Below, piece by piece: positions 5,323 through 5,477 of a stretch of 5,477 nucleotides of DNA (position 1 is the first letter of the stretch; every line of letters starts with the position of its first letter). The notes beneath the pieces are model-generated. The model ran no database searches, was not told the origin of the DNA, and saw only the letters and a program-made list of their open reading frames with translations. Where the stretch lies: positions 1 through 5,477 of the forward strand of contig JANYGM010000390.1 in the NCBI GenBank assembly GCA_025362415.1, given 5' to 3'. The translations under genes were made by a program, and so were the position numbers. The stretch comes from a bacterium. Its GTDB lineage: Bacteria; Bacteroidota; Bacteroidia; Cytophagales; Thermonemataceae.

Positions 5323-5367
5323 ATTTTGTATTTTATACTTAGATAACGACATTGTTAGTTTGTATTA

Positions 5368-5398
5368 CAGTCCAGCGGACTGGCATATTTATAGAAAA
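5368..5398 (+). repeat. GC-rich palindromic repeat unit (CAGTCC-AGC-GGACTG) with AT-rich tail
   Basis: The hairpin 5368-5382 has 6-bp arms around AGC and is followed by GCATATTTATAGAAAA. Bases 5449-5477 read on the minus strand show the same layout, a CGCTCCAGCGGAGCG hairpin followed by CAATATTTATAAAA, so these are two copies of one repeat family in opposite orientation. The stem bases differ (AGTCC against GCTCC) but the pairing is kept. Confidence 0.65.
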
Positions 5399-5416
5399 TA
5401 AGTAAAAAATGTATTT

Positions 5417-5477
5417 CGCTCCAGCGGAGCGGCACTAGCAAGGGCTAGTTTTATAAATATTGCGCTCCGCTGGAGCG
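5417..5477. repeat. Inverted pair of CGCTCC-AGC-GGAGCG hairpins with a central CTAGC stem, reaching the window edge
   Basis: CGCTCCAGCGGAGCG at 5417-5431 is the exact reverse complement of 5463-5477. Between them CTAGC-AAGG-GCTAG (5435-5448) forms a third hairpin. The element can fold as a three-stem cross. It stops at the last base of the window, so its right end is not defined. Confidence 0.75.

Overview
The window is AT-rich (intergenic DNA more so than genes). It looks like chromosomal DNA of a Bacteroidota member, probably Cytophagales-like. This rests on gene content (a TolC-family protein and a propionyl-CoA-carboxylase-type beta subunit with Bacteroidota-like wording), the lack of Shine-Dalgarno sequences before the genes, TAnnTTTG-type -7 promoter candidates, and many short palindromic intergenic repeats. 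The assignment is inferred from sequence character; no search was run.

Layout: (1) 1-657, minus strand: N-terminal 219 residues of a TolC-family outer-membrane efflux protein that runs off the left edge. (2) 658-1840: about 1.2 kb with no convincing gene, holding three different small terminal-inverted-repeat elements within 830 bp (688-810, 1146-1324, 1368-1517). One is flanked by a clear 8-bp direct repeat. (3) 1841-2248, plus: a 135-residue protein with two membrane segments and a small basic C-terminal domain, followed by a long perfect-looking hairpin terminator (2281-2336). (4) 2458-4017, plus: a complete acyl-CoA (propionyl-CoA) carboxylase carboxyltransferase subunit. (5) 4013-4106: inverted arrays of a TAGTGnG heptamer that begin on the carboxylase stop codon. 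(6) 4119-5177, plus: a complete DppB/OppB-type ABC permease. (7) 5176-5477: another heptamer array on the permease stop codon, a terminator (5282-5322), and a set of GC-rich palindromic hairpins reaching the right edge.

The four genes do not form an obvious pathway. The carboxylase beta subunit has no biotin carboxylase or biotin carrier beside it, and the permease has no DppC, ATPase or binding protein within view (partners could lie outside). I see no defence system, CRISPR array, RNA gene or new multi-gene system. The most interesting content is the intergenic repeat landscape: at least five unrelated repeat types, most built as inverted pairs of small hairpins, two of them starting exactly on stop codons with a seven-base period.
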